From positions 19,421,541 to 19,485,540 of the forward strand of contig CM034241.1 in the NCBI GenBank assembly GCA_019916065.1: a stretch of DNA of 64,000 nucleotides, in the 5' to 3' direction. Positions 1-12,642 of this stretch are shown here, piece by piece. Position 1 is the first letter of the stretch; every line of letters starts with the position of its first letter. The translations under genes and the position numbers were made by a program. Under the pieces are notes generated by a model. That model saw only the letters and a list, made by a program, of their open reading frames with translations, was not told the origin of the DNA and searched no databases. This DNA comes from Vitellaria paradoxa. Taxonomy: Eukaryota > Streptophyta > Magnoliopsida > Ericales > Sapotaceae.

Positions 1-1152
1 GTATCAAACCCTAATCATCATAAGCCTTCAAATAGGTTAATACATTCTTAAGATTACTAAAAATAAAGTAAAATCAAATATTCTAATAAATCCTTCTTAA
101 AATAAATCTAAATAAAATTTTGCCTAAAATAAAATAAATCTTTAATAGAATAAGGTAAAATCCTTATATAAAATGTAATCTAATAAAATAAACTTCTAAT
201 AATAATTATTTCATTTTTTTTTCACTTCCGCATCACGTGGATTGTTAAATAGCAGACAGTACTCAAAAGTTATGACAAGAGAACTAACAGAAAAGTTTTT
301 TGACAAAACTAATCATCCGTATGCTCAACAAAATGCATAAAGCTGTGTAAATACAAATTTCTACATACCCTTACATAACCAACAATACAGAGTAGTCAAA
401 AGTAAAATTTAAAATATATACAACGGTAATTTGATATCATTAAAAGACCATCTATTCGTTTCCTGCCAAATTAACCATTCCCAAAAAAAAAAAAAAAATG
501 AATTAGATGCCAAGCTTTACTTATTATTATTATTTTTTTGCTTACATGAGCCCCCCACCAAACCTCAAAGGCTTGCTTACCCTCCATTTAAAAAGCCGAA
601 TGCATCCCAAAACTCCTTAGAACAAGACCAATGAAGAAAAGGGTGAAGTAATATGAGCAAACAAGTTCTCATGTATTCAAGGACGAGAGAGAGAGAGAGA
701 GAGCACTCAAAATATGATACTGCAATGTAAAGGCGGGGAACCTCATGTCTCACATATACCAAGAGCTCAAGTAAAGCATGTGTCTACCAACCTGACAGAA
801 TCCTCATATCTAAGATGAACATTGCTAATGGAGATCTTAAGATTTCAAAAATTGCAACAATTGATGAACCCAATCAAGAATATCTAGCAGGTGCCTGCGC
901 CCCCCCAAAAAAAAAGAAAGAAAAAGAAAATCAATTAAATCCCAAAATTGAAAAACTATCAACCAATTCCACTAGTTTACTGCAAGCAGAACATAACTCA
1001 AGGCAAGTTATTAAATTACTCAGACAACTTACTAAAACTTACTCAAGTTTCTTGATGTAACTTCTAACAACTTTCCCATTGACAACCCTATGGAAAAGTA
1101 TTCAATTATCATCACCATCCTTTAACCATTTAATCTTAGCTTTTTTACTCCA
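1..1152. other. AT-rich non-coding sequence, no gene seen
   Basis: This stretch is strongly AT-rich with poly(A) and poly(T) runs and frequent stops in all frames. The small open frames at 431-634, 577-762 and 815-1060 have low-complexity products with no recognisable domain, so I treat them as chance. The only distinct item is the short GA microsatellite at 685-703. It ends where the poly(T) tail of the minus-strand LINE begins. Confidence 0.6.
685..703. repeat. (GA)n microsatellite
   Basis: An uninterrupted GA dinucleotide run of about 19 bases. GAGA runs are common in plant 5' leaders, but no coding region follows on either strand, so I read it as a simple repeat only. Confidence 0.9.
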
Positions 1153-2512
1153 TTTTTTTTTTGAAAGGTAAAATGTAATATATTATTAAATATAAAAAAA
1201 GATTGTACAAAACAGAAAAGGGATTCGCCTTCCAATTAGAGGCATTTAAAAAAAACATACATAAAAAACAGTCCAAACTGGACTCCAAAACCAAACTGGT
1301 TCCAGACATTTCTCAAGTGACATGAAACAAACTACAAAACTGGTAGTAACAAATGAAAAACTAAGATGGAAACAGTTCCCATCAGCACAAGAAGAAATAG
1401 ATCAGGTTCCCTTCTGTGATGCCATCTTAACCTACCCCAATCAACTCAATCATAGCAATTGCAAACCACAGCAAGCAGGAATCATCCTCCATCAACTACC
1501 TAATCAACCAATAACAGTACCAGCAAGCAACAACTAATCAGCAAGCAAATCCTAAAGGATATCATAAAGCAATTTCTCCACCATGAAGCCTCAAACCATC
1601 AGATTCCATTACAGACAAGGTAACAATGCATCAGACAAATTACCAAAAAAAACAATGCATCAGACAAAATGCATAGAAGGGAGCAACATGCAACAGTCAC
1701 AAAACCAACAATCCCTATGTTGTAGACTTCCATAATGATGCACAATTCAGCCAAACTTAATTCCAACAAAAAGCAATAAACAAGAAACAACCTTCCCATG
1801 TAGTAGATCAGTAATAAGCAATAGTAAAAGCCCAGTACCACTCCCATGCAAGCAAAGCACAAGCAACTACAAAGCTTAGAAAGTGCAACCAGCAGAAATA
1901 CCACTCCCTACTGCAACCAACCATATTAGCAAACTAATAACTAAGCAAGTAGTATAAATTACACTTTCTAGCATACAAAGCATAAGAACCAAGAGTCTTC
2001 AATCCCTGTGCAAAGAAGCTCCTCCATTCCAGTTGTTATCCGGCACATCTTCCACCACTTCAATCTAAAATGTTCAGCAAAACAGCAATCAGCAAACTAC
2101 AATTGCAAACCAGCAAATATCGAAATAGCATCACATAGACAGCACCAATGCAGAGAGGAAAAAGCCACTTGAAACTTTTGCAACAAACTCTAAATCCAAT
2201 TGGGTGTAGCAGCACACCCAGAAACTGCCCAGACAACCAGCACCAGAAGAGTAGAATCAAACCCAATATATCAGTTAACCGGCACAGAAAATTAGCACCC
2301 CAACAGAATTCAAGAAGTTCCAAACTCTCACTATAACAACCAGCCCCTTTGAACATCACCCATAATCAATCTTTCCTTGCCCGTCAAACAGTACACCACA
2401 CCTCAACCAAAGGCACCACTAATAGTACAGCAGCAAGACCAAAACAAAAATCCTGCAACAATTGCTCAACAACATAGCAAAAACACCACATAGAGTAGTA
2501 AACAAAAATATC

Positions 2513-5071
2513 TTAGTTCATTATTTTCTTGTAGGACCATGAAGCACTCCACGACAATTTATCAACCCAAAAATAGTTTTCGTTCAACAAATTGCACTTC
2601 AGCCAAATACCCACAATGAAGACGAATTAGGTTGGCAAATCATCCAAATATATCTTACCATAGAAGTGAAATTCCACTCCCTAATCTTCTTTATTCCCAA
2701 GCCATCTTCATCCTTAGGCCTTGTTACTTCTTCCCAGGATACTTTTACCCCTCTTGTGTTCAAGGAAACTCCTTTCCACAAGAAAGCACAAAAAAGCTTT
2801 CTAAAGCTTTAGTAACTTTCATAGGAAGCACAAAATGAGAGCACCAGAAGGATTGTATACTAAAGTGAACCGATTGAATCAATTGAATTTTGCCCGCAAG
2901 GATAGAAACCTGTTTGTCCAAGACTTAATCTTTCGAAGAATGTGATCCTCAAGCTCTTTGCAGTCTCTCGCCTTAAGTTTAGAAACAATCAAAGGAACAC
3001 CAAAATATCCAATATGAAGAGAACCCATTTTAAATCCAAGAATCTCCACAATAGCTTGCTTAGCATCCAGTCCTAAACCAAAGATAAAAACTTCACTCTT
3101 TGCTTCATTTGGTTGTAAACTAGAGAGATTGGAGGAGGTAGTTAAAGCATTGTTAACTATCCTCATAGAGTCCAAATCATTTTTACAAAAAATCATCAAG
3201 TCATCTGCAAAACAGAGGTAAGTCTAGTTTTCCAGCATCTCCAATGGAACTTGAAGAGGAGAGATATGCTACTCGCTTAATAATAATACGAGATAAAACT
3301 TCCATGCGCAGGATAAATAAATAGAGGGATATAGGATCTCCTTGCCGCAAGCCTTTCTCCACCTTCAAAATACGCATTTAGTATCTAGGGGTTGAAAGAC
3401 ACACCTTCACCCAATTAATGAATTGCAAGGAAGCTAAGCAGCACCATGGTGGCTCAGAGGAATTCCCGTCTCACTAAATCATAAGCCTTAATTAAATCCA
3501 CTTTAATCACACACCTCAGATTTGAATTATTTGAGTTATAGCATTTAACCAATTCTTATGCCAAGGGGATATTGTCACCAATCTGTCTGCCACTAACGAA
3601 AATTGCCTGGGCCTCATTAATAAAGGATGGTAATACTTTCTTCAATCTCACTGTAAGTATCTAGTAATACACTTGTAGATATTATTATAATAGGAAATGG
3701 GCCTGAAATTTTTCACCTTAGTGGCATTAGGGATTTTTGGGATAAGATCAATAATCGTAACATTAGATTCTTTTAATAGAACCTTTGAAGCAAAGAATTC
3801 CTTAATAGCTCTTGTGACATCTGGACCCACAATATGCCATGCCTTTTGGAAGAAAAACCCATTGAATCCATTAGGACTATCAGCTGTATTCGCATGAAGA
3901 CTAGACAAGGTAGTTTTAATTTCGTCATCAATGATCTCAGCTTCAAGCATCCTTACATCATCAGCACAAAGTGAACTAGATACAAACTCCCCTAAGATTT
4001 GGCTACCGACATAAGCAGTGTGACAATCCGATCCCAGAAGATTTTGGTAAAACCTGACTACAGTTTCTTTAATCTCCTTGGCCTCTTTAATCATATTACA
4101 TCATCCTGAAGGCATAGAATCTTATTCAAATTGATTCTATTTTTGACAGAGTTGAAGAAATAGATTGTGTTTTGATCACCCTCCTTAAGCCATTGCACTC
4201 TACTCTTCTGTTTAGTATAGCTCTCTTCACTCTTGTAGGCCCTAGAAAGCATAACAAGGCAATACTTTTCTTTACACAATGATTCCTCATCACCCCCATT
4301 CTTATCAATATGAACTTGTACCTCTGGCCAGTTCTTGTCTCAGACATGAGATGTAACCTTTTGCTTTCTTATTCTTTTTAGAATTTAAAGTTTTGAGTGC
4401 AAATTTAATTGCTTTCAATTTCTAGTAAACTTGATACATAGCAAAACCATCAACTAGAATATTCCACGCTTCATCAACACCTACATAAATTCCTATAAAT
4501 TAACCTAGTAACTAAAGAACTTGAACAATCTCTTAATACAGGTACTATGAACTCCACCATCAATAATAATAGGAGAGTGATCCAAAACCCCATAAGGAAG
4601 GATTCAGCTATGGATTTATTAAATAAATTAAGCCAGCAAGGGTTCATAGTAACCCAATCAAGTTTTCTTATAATATGATCCTCCCCTTTTACATTATGTC
4701 AGGTAAACATCAATCCGCAAAATCCCAAATCTTCAAGTCTTGCCTCCACAATAGCATCATTACAATCATCCATATAATTAGGCCAATTTGAGGTACCTCC
4801 TCTTCTTTCATGACAGTATCTCACCGCATTGAAATCCCCCAAGGCTACCCAGGGAGAAGGGTCAAAAAGGTTGGATGCCAACTTCAATTTATTCCAAAGA
4901 GCCCTCTTGTCAATATTGGAGTCTAAACCATAAATAAAAGATGAAAATAGTTGGGATCTATTATCAAGAATAGTAATAGAACCATGGATTACTTGGTCCA
5001 CCATGTGGACTTCAAATTGAGAATATTCGGGTTCCAAAGACCCCAATGTTCCAACAAGCTATTTCAACCAT
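2513..5071 (-). pseudogene. LINE ORF2: endonuclease and reverse transcriptase (broken)
   Basis: The likely start is the ATG at 5071, which opens MVEIACWNIG, the usual first residues of plant LINE endonucleases. The endonuclease motif LGDFNAV lies near 4840, and its C-terminal part spans 4699-5046. The RT N-terminal part is at 3648-4094 and carries NFRPIS. The catalytic box FADDLMIF is near 3195-3215, and RT thumb sequence follows to 2879. The tail at 2530-2781 has the zf-RVT-type pattern PKDEDGLGIKKIREWN then NLLNENYFW, ending at a TAA at 2513-2515. Several frameshifts and stops separate these blocks, so no full-length protein can be made. The intact protein would nick target DNA and copy the LINE RNA at the nick. 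Confidence 0.85.
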
Positions 5072-5580
5072 TCTAAATAAATAAATGAATCAATCACCAG
5101 CCACACTTGCAGCCCATCTACTCCAATCCATACTCAGACTTGGGTAAAATAAACCAATTAAAAAGTACACTGAACTATAGGCAATGCCATCTTTAACAAA
5201 GTTATAGGTGCCCATCCTAACCCAACAAGAAATTTGGTACACAACTTCAAAGATCAAATTTGCACCTGTACATGTCATTACTTCCACAGCTTGGTATAGT
5301 ATAGATTTGGTCCTATCAGAAACAACAACCAAAATCTGAATAAACCCAGGACTTATTGCATTATAAGACAAGAATACCTAAATGAAGCAACAGAAAATAG
5401 AAAGAAACTACTAATCTCCTTCCCAAATAGCCACATCCGCATATTACCACAAAAAAATGGAACCACAAAAAAAAAAAAAGGATAAACCTAAAATTCTGCG
5501 CATATAAAGAAAGCGCGCACCCAACAAAGTTTTGGAGGCAATACGCACCATTAACAAAGTGTATAATTCGAAGACACGAG

Positions 5581-6430
5581 CTATCTCCCCCATCTTGATT
5601 TTTTCTTTCTTTTCACCTTTTTCTGTAGGTTCTTTCTCTTCTTTTTGTCATTTACAGCCAAGGGATTATCCATTTGCTGCAGCTGCAAATTGCCAGCTTC
5701 TAAAGCATAACCATTTAAGGATTTGTCATCAACATCACTTGAGCTAATTAGGACGAGACCAACAATAGGCTGTCTATCTGTAGGAATAAGATAATGCTCA
5801 CTAGCAAAATTAACATGTGCCTTTGATGGATTTGCATACATAGCAGCATTGTCAGTAGAAGAATCAGGAGCAATTAGTCCCTCAATATCACTACCACCAG
5901 CAGATTGTTCTATCTTATCCCCCTCAATAGCGCCAATAGTTAGAGCTAAACCAATCTCTGCAACATTAGGGGAATCAACAGGTTTGGTAGGATTAGCAGC
6001 AAAATTGTGCTTCTCACCATGTTCATCCATATCAATTACTCCAAAACCGTTAGAGGTACTACATGAGGGCACCAAATTAAGAGGAGGAGAATGAAGATCA
6101 TGTAGAATAGCCTTACCTCGCTTTTTCATCGTCTACCAATCCCCTTTATTATCATTTGACTGAGACTCATTAATTTCATCAGACTGTACGATAATTTGTT
6201 TCCATTCCTATCGTACTACTCTTTTACAAGATCTAGCAAGATGCCCAAATTCCAAACAAACTTCACATTAGCGTGGAACCCAACTATATTTCACATTTAT
6301 AATAGCAACATCTCCATTTTCCATTTCAACTTCTACAGAATCAGGCAACTTTCTATCAACTTTTACTTTGACACAAATACGAGCATATTTAATTCTTTTC
6401 TAATTAGCATATCTATCATTTTCAATTTTT
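5581..6430 (-). pseudogene. LINE ORF1: DUF4283-like / zinc-knuckle RNA-binding protein (5' truncated)
   Basis: The minus strand at 6270-6410 reads KYARICVKV then PDSVEVEMENGDVAI, typical of the DUF4283 C-terminus. Next is a CX2CX4HX4C knuckle, CEVCLEFGHLARSC, at 6226-6267. A TAA interrupts the frame just before the knuckle. Downstream, 5581-6129 is an acidic then strongly basic linker of about 180 residues ending in a KKKRK-rich tail and a TAG at 5581-5583. This is the standard ORF1 of plant L1 elements, which coats the RNA. The N-terminal half is missing because the insertion is 5' truncated. A ~500-bp spacer (5072-5580) separates it from ORF2; I see no domain in it. Confidence 0.8.
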
Positions 6431-7027
6431 TTTCAATTTTTTTTTGGTGTGGTAGTTGTCTCTGTGGTTAATTGCCAAGGAAATCCTTTCTTTTCTTTTG
6501 TTGTGGGTGTAATAATGATGCTTGTTGGTTGTAATAGGAGTTAATTAATCAAGCAATAATATGGTTTTTTGTTCATAAACAAAATAACTTTACAAATAAC
6601 ATACATCTCGAAGGCTCGAAGCCTCGATCTTCCCTCACTACACTATATAAATAACAAAAAAACAAAATTAGTGCAAGAGCTCTACCATTTAAGCTACATC
6701 TTTTCATTTGTCTTAAAATTATGCAATCATTACTAGCCCATTTCTCCTTTTTGATAGGAATGATTTGATTAGTGAGACCTCTCCACCGATCCCAGACAGA
6801 ATCTCAATTTTAACAACCTTAGCATGGACAAACCATAATAAGCATAAAAAATAAGCATAGAAATTTGAACCTCAATCCATTAAAGTTTGGCTTCAAAAAG
6901 TTTTTCCCAATCGCCCTCCTATAACAAGGAATGAATAATTACAAATGATGGTTTCAACACTACAAAATAGAAAAAAGAAAATATTTCCCGTGAATAAGCA
7001 ATAGAAGTTAACCCTTCTTAAGAAACT
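6431..7027. other. Non-coding sequence left of element A
   Basis: AT-rich DNA without a recognisable gene, apart from the tRNA-like segment listed separately. It ends with AAACT (7023-7027), the left target-site duplication of element A. The same five bases recur at 16929-16933, so the sequence from 16934 onward is the original right-hand continuation. Confidence 0.7.
6605..6700 (-). repeat. tRNA-Ala-like A/B-box segment, possible SINE head
   Basis: On the minus strand, GATGTAGCTTAAATGGTAGA closely resembles the acceptor/D-arm of plant tRNA-Ala and fits an A box (6685-6696). About 70 bases on, GAGGCTTCGAGCC resembles a B box (6613-6623). The acceptor ends do not pair and an AT-rich insert replaces the anticodon arm, so this is not a tRNA gene. 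It may be the head of a tRNA-derived SINE or a decayed tRNA copy. No tail or target duplication was found. Confidence 0.35.
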
Positions 7028-7207
7028 TGTCAGAATATTCCAGATTTTTAGAATATTTGATTGAGTGTAATTAGGACACTTAATTAAATATATTTAGGAA
7101 ACCTCAAATTGTAATTTCCTTTTTTGATGTAATTCGTTTATTATAAATATAATGAAAGAGAAGGAGGCTGATTAAGTCTCTGAATTCCTTTCACCAAGCT
7201 TTCAACT
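7028..7207 (+). repeat. Element A 5' LTR
   Basis: 180 bp, starting TGTCAGAATATTCC and ending CTTTCAACT, with the PBS directly adjacent. A TATA-like stretch (TTATAAATATAATG) lies near 7140. It differs from the 3' LTR at about ten positions plus a small indel, so the insertion is not recent. Confidence 0.92.
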
Positions 7208-7800
7208 TGGTATCAGAGCAGAAAATTTTCCAACAAGAAAAAAAAATAGGGAAGAAGGTACTGTGTTCCGATTGGCGGTGGCTTCTCTCTTACTATACCC
7301 GGCTGCAACAGACCCACCAATCCTGGTGGGCTTGATCGACTTCGATCATCGGTGAAAGCCTCGGCTGCCTCTCGTCACTCGCTGGTCTTGTTTGCCGACC
7401 AAAGACTTCATTTGTTGGTGAGAAGTCTCGGTCGCCACTGTTCGTCTCGCTCGCTGGCCAAGGAACCTCGTCGGGCATCCCTTGTCCAGCAACCTAAGGT
7501 GTCAATTTAATGGCTAGATTGTTCGATCAACCCTAAGGTCTCGTTGTTCAATCTGATGGTTGGGACTCGATCGATCTGATCGTGGTTCGTTGCTGTCCTT
7601 CACCGGTCGCTGGCTGATCAATCGTTGTCCTTTATTGATTTGTGCCTTTTACCGATCGCCGACTGACCCCTTTTCCTTTGCGACTGATCTGTCTCGGTTG
7701 TTGGTCTGGGCCCTCTACAGATTGGTCTCGTTTCTTCTCTGCTGGTTTGTCCTCATCTACTTAAGGTCTGTTTGGTTGGTCTTTTTTTTATTTGTTGAAG

Positions 7801-10800
7801 ATGGCTGATGATTCTCCTAAGATGTCCTCCGATTTGATTCTGGTTATTTCATCTGATAGTCTTCCAAGATCAATTTCTAGTAAAAAATTGAATGGGACGA
7901 ATTATTTGACATGGTCCCATGCTGTCCGGATTTTTCTGATTGGCAGACAGAAGGAACACTTTATGACTGACTTACCTCCAGATTCAAAGTTTGTTAATTA
8001 TAAGAAGAGGCGTGCTGCAGATGCCGTGGTTATGAATTGGTTATGGCACAGCTTGGAGCCCTCTGTACTTCATACAATATCACTTTGTAATAAGTTAAAG
8101 GCAATTGGGACTCTTTAGCCGACTCCTTCTCTCAGCGCAGTAATGTCTCTGAAATTTTTGAAGCTTATGAGCGACTTTTCTCCTTTTGACAAAATGGTAG
8201 ATCTCTTTCTGAGTATTATAGCAATCTGAAGGGGCTTGGAGATCGTTTGATACAGCTTCGTCCTTTTTCAGAGACTAAGGCTGATATGATAAAGCAATGG
8301 GAGGAACTTATAACTGTTTTGCTTCTAGCTGGTCTGGATAATAATCTTCGTGGTTATCGGGATCAACTTCTGGTTGGAGAGACTATTCCTTCTATGGCTA
8401 ATGCATATTCTCGATTACAGCGTTTCTCATTAGGTCATCATTCTCGAACAACACCTTCTTCCTCTGGTGGTTCTGATCCTACTGCTTTAGTTAGTGGTGG
8501 ATGAGGTAATTCTCATGGAGGTTCTCGTGGTGGTCATACCCCTCGTGGTGGTTCTCGAGGCTCTGGGAAAGGAACCAAGAAATGTGATCATTGCGGTAGT
8601 ACCAATCACACAGAGCCATATTGTTGGAAGAAATATGGTCGTCCTGAGTAAACCCATCATGTTGCTGTGGAATCTACGAGGGTAGATTCTGGTCTAAGTG
8701 TTGCTAGCTCTGGTGAACCATCAGTACCCCATTCTGATTTACAAGGTCCCTTCTCTGCTGCTGAATTAGATGCTATTATGCAAGCTCTCCGTATTTCTCA
8801 CTCTTCCAGTTCCATTGCCACACTTGCTCATTCAAGTAGTACTGCTTATTTTACTAATTTTGCTTCTCAGTGGGTTATTGACTCTGGAGCAAGTACTCAT
8901 GTCTCAGGTAACCCATCTTTATTTTCTGACTTGACCCAAACTACACATCGTATTACCTTAGCTGATGGGCCCTACTGGTTTGTTGCTGGACATTTGGGGT
9001 CCTTCACGAGTTTCAACATTTAATGGATATTAGTATTTTGCTATTTTTGTGGATGATTACTCTTGAATGACTTGGTTATTTCTAATGAAAAACCATTCTG
9101 AGTTACCTGCTATTGTTTTACGTTTTTACAATGAAATTCTTACCCAATTTGATAAATGCATCAAAATTCTTCATTCTGATAATGCCTTGGAATACACGAA
9201 ATCTATCATGAATACCTTTTGTGTTGAACGGGGCATCATTCATCAGACCACTTGTGTTCATACTTCCCAACAAAACGGTGTTGCTGAACGCAAACATCGT
9301 CATCTATTAGATGTGGCTCGTACCTTGTGTTTCCATATGAATGTTCCCAAACCATATTAGGGTGAAGCGGTTTTGACTGCTTGTTATCTTATTAACCGAG
9401 TCCCATCGACTTCTTTGGGTAATCGATCTCCTTTTTCTCTTCAATATCCCTTCACTTCCCCATTTTTCCTAACTCCTCATACTTTTGGTTGTGTTGCGTT
9501 TGTTCATAACCTCGATCCCAGTTTAAATAAACTCTCACCTTACGCCAGACGGTGCATTTTTCTTGGCTATTCTCGCACTCAAAAGGGTTATCGTTGTTAT
9601 CACCCTCCTTCTAGACAAATCTTTGTGAGTGGTGATGTTACTTTTTTTAGTCTACTTCTTATTTTCCTCGTGAGGGGGAGGTTTCTCTTTCCTTCTGAGA
9701 GGAGGAGTCGACTACTACTCCTTTGGATGATCTTGTTTTCCCTGATTCTGTTATTCCTGCTCCTAGCCCTAGTCAGCCTCCATTATTATAGGGATCTCCT
9801 CCTTTACAGGTATATCATCGTCAATCTCATTCTACCGCTCACTCAGCACCGGTCAACTCTCGACCTGTGGATCCTGAGTCACCTACCACAAATGCTCCCA
9901 CAACCTCTGAAGATCATAACATTACATCTCCTGAGCCTGAACCTATACCTTCCATCGATGACCTTCCCATTGCCCTACGATGAGGTAAACATACTTGCAC
10001 TAAACATCCTATTGCTAACTTTGTTTCTTATCATCGTACATTACCTTGTTTAAGATCCTTTGTTTGTGCCTTGTCTTTTGTTTCTATTCCTACCTCTTAT
10101 GAGCAGGCTTTATTATCACCAGGTTGGAAATGAGCAATGGATGAGGAGATGCGTGCATTGCATCATAATCATACGTGGGAACTTACATCTCTTCCACTTG
10201 GAAAGAAGATAATGGGATCTCGATGGATATATACTATCAAGTATTTACTAGATGGATCTTTTGAGCGGCTCAAAACTTGATTGGTAGCTAAGGGATATAC
10301 ACAGACTTATGGAATTAACTATTTGGAGACTTTCTCTCTAGTTGCTCATCTTGACTCAGTTCATATCCTTCTAGCAGTGGCAGTAAGTCGATCTTTGCCT
10401 CTGTTTTGATGGACATTAAAAATGCCTTTCTACATGAAGAACTTCAAGAAGAGGTATATATGGACTAGCCCCCTGGGTATGTTATTTCAGGTAGTGAGCA
10501 TCTCATTTGCCGATTAAATCGAGCTTTGTATGATCTCAAGCAATCCCCACGTGCATGGTTTGATCAATTTAGTAAGGTTCTTTTGGATTATGGCTTTAGT
10601 CGATCTACATCTGATCACTCAGTGTTCATATATCATAGATCCACTGGTACTATTATTTTGATTGTCTATGTTGATGATATTATTATCTCTAGGGATGATG
10701 AGAAAGGAATTTACGAATTGAAGCAACATCTAGCAAGGCAGTTTCACACAAAGGATCTTGGAGCTTTATGGTATTTCTTAGGGATTGAGGTTGCTCGGTC

Positions 10801-11622
10801 CTCACATGGTATATCTCTATCTTAAAGAAAATATGTATTGAACTTGCTTACCGAGACTGGACTCTTGGATGCACGACCAGTTGATACTCCTATGGATCCT
10901 ATAGTTCATCTTGATTCCGAGAGTGGTAATCCTTTTCCCGATGTTGGCAGGTATTGTCGTCGTGTGAAAAGTTGATTTATCTCACTGTGACATGACCAGA
11001 TATTACATATACTGTTGGTGTCGTTAGCCAGTTTATGCATGCTCCTCGTTAGCCACACTTTTGATGCTGTATGTCGAATTTTGAAGTACTTGAAGAGATC
11101 TCCAGGCCAGGGATTACTTTATCAACCTTCTACCACATTGGATATAACAGGATACAGTGATGCAGACTGGGCTAATAGTAGGTTTGATAGGAGCTCTACT
11201 TCTGGATATTATACCTTTGTTGGTGGCAATCTTGTGACTTGGCATAGTAAGAAGTAGACAGTAGTTGCTCGGTCTAGTGTTAAAACTGAATATCGTGCCA
11301 TGGCTCATACTGCTGTAGAAATGCTTTGGGTTCATTCATTACTCCAGGATTTTGGTATTACAATTTTAGCTCCAATGTCAATATATTATGATAATCAAGC
11401 TGCCATCTTTATTGCCAACAATCTAGTTTTTCACAAACGAATAAAACACATAGAAGTGGATTGTCATTTTATTCGTGACCTCCTACTTAAGAAAGATCTT
11501 ACCACTCCGTTTGTACGCTCAAATTCTCAGTTGGTGATATATTCACTAAACCTTTGTCTCGATCTCTATTTCAGCAATTCTGTTCCAAGCTGGGCATGTT
11601 TGATCTCTATGCTCTAGCTTGA
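7801..11622 (+). pseudogene. Element A gag-pol polyprotein (broken)
   Basis: The start at 7801 gives MADDSPKMSSD. The UBN2-type gag region follows (KKLNGTNYLTWSHAV), then a zinc knuckle near 8580-8640 (CDHCGSTNHTEPYC). The protease keeps its active site, WVIDSGASTH, near 8875. Next to it is a deletion of several hundred bases: compared with element B, the rest of the protease and the GAG-pre-integrase zinc finger are gone, and sequence resumes at the integrase DIWGPSR near 8993. Integrase retains SDNALEY and VAERKH. RT keeps YVDDIII (10668-10690). RNase H keeps SDADWAN. The last codons read FDLYALA before TGA at 11620-11622. Many stops and frameshifts make it non-functional. Confidence 0.88.
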
Positions 11623-11629
11623 GGGGGAG

Positions 11630-11741
11630 TGTAAGAATATTCCAGATTTTTAGAATATTTGATTGAGTGTAATTAGGATACTTGATTGAATATATTTAGG
11701 AAACCTTAGATTCTAATTTCCTTTTTTGATGTAATTCATTT
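11630..11741 (+). repeat. Element A 3' LTR, left part
   Basis: First 112 bp of the 3' LTR, starting TGTAAGAATATTCC directly after the polypurine tract. It stops at CATTT (11737-11741), which is one copy of the target duplication created by element B. The remainder resumes at 16855. Confidence 0.93.
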
Positions 11742-11927
11742 TGTCAGAATATTCTAGAATACATTACGAGCATGATTTGAATAATTAGGATTGATTATTG
11801 ATTGATTGTATTTTCCTTTTCAGGATTGACTTCAATTTCCTTTTTTGTTGTAATCTGAGGTTATAAATATAGTTGAAGAGAAGAAGGGCTCATCAAGCTC
11901 TTTCATTTATCTACCCAATTTCTAACT
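11742..11927 (+). repeat. Element B 5' LTR
   Basis: 186 bp, from TGTCAGAATATTCTAG to TTTCTAACT. A TATA-like TTATAAATATAG lies near 11872. It differs from the 3' LTR at about eight positions plus a one-base indel. Confidence 0.94.
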
Positions 11928-12642
11928 TGGTATCAGAGCGCTTCTCTTTCTTTTTTTTTTCATTTTTTTATTAAAAAAATGGGGGGGCGTGTGTATAGTT
12001 CTCTGTTGGAGGTACTTCGGCCATCCACTGGCCGCCGACGTCGGCTAATCTCCTTCCCAGAGGAGCGACTCTCGCCGACGATCGAGGTAGTAGGACACTG
12101 TTCTTCTTTTGCCGTCTGACGAAATCCCACGAGCCGGCAACAAGGCTAGCGCATTGATCTCATGCGCCTTGTCTGTGACGTGATTCCCGGCGCGTGAATC
12201 GAACCCATCTCTCCGGTGATCCTCGGCAGAGGTCGCCTGATGTAGGAGAGCCTCTTTCCGCCGTTGAATGTTGTTGATTGAAGGTCGGCATCGCTGATCT
12301 TGGTCCTCAACTCTCATTTGTTGCTGCCATTGCTGATCAGTTGACTCTCGGTCCTAGGATGCACTGGGTACATCGTTTCCTTTGAACCTTGGTTGTCACT
12401 ATTGCCGCCGGCCATCTGTATGTCATCGGATTGACTTGGGTTGATGTTGATCTGTTGATATTCATGGGATGTTCACTGGAGCCACCCGACTTGGAGTCTT
12501 GCTGCTTTGGATCTGCTTTGGGTCGACATCTGATTTGTTGATGCTCGTGGAATGTTCATTGGAGCTGTGAATATCTAGTTTATTTGCTGCTATTTTTCTT
12601 GTTTCTATTGACCCGACTTGATTCCGTGACCTAATTTTGGGT

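Larger units (their letters stand above)
1153..6430 (-). mobile_element. L1-type plant LINE, 5'-truncated, degenerate
   Basis: Read on the minus strand, the segment runs in LINE order. First come the end of a DUF4283-like RNA-binding region and a zinc knuckle (6226-6267). A basic linker, an endonuclease, a reverse transcriptase with its FADD box and a zf-RVT-type tail follow. A ~1.3-kb 3' UTR ends in a poly(A) tail, seen as the T run at 1153-1162. The element begins abruptly inside the DUF4283 region near 6430, which is ordinary 5' truncation. I could not find a convincing target-site duplication, so the right edge is approximate. Stops and frameshifts break both ORFs. Confidence 0.85.

Noticed and set aside
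1..60. Telomere-type repeat at the window start
   Set aside because: Only a single CCCTAA-like word is present; no tandem array.
1322..2838. Several open frames of 60-100 codons on both strands
   Set aside because: They lie in the LINE's 3' UTR and RT tail. Only the minus-strand RT-tail frame has a recognisable pattern; the others are chance or shadows.
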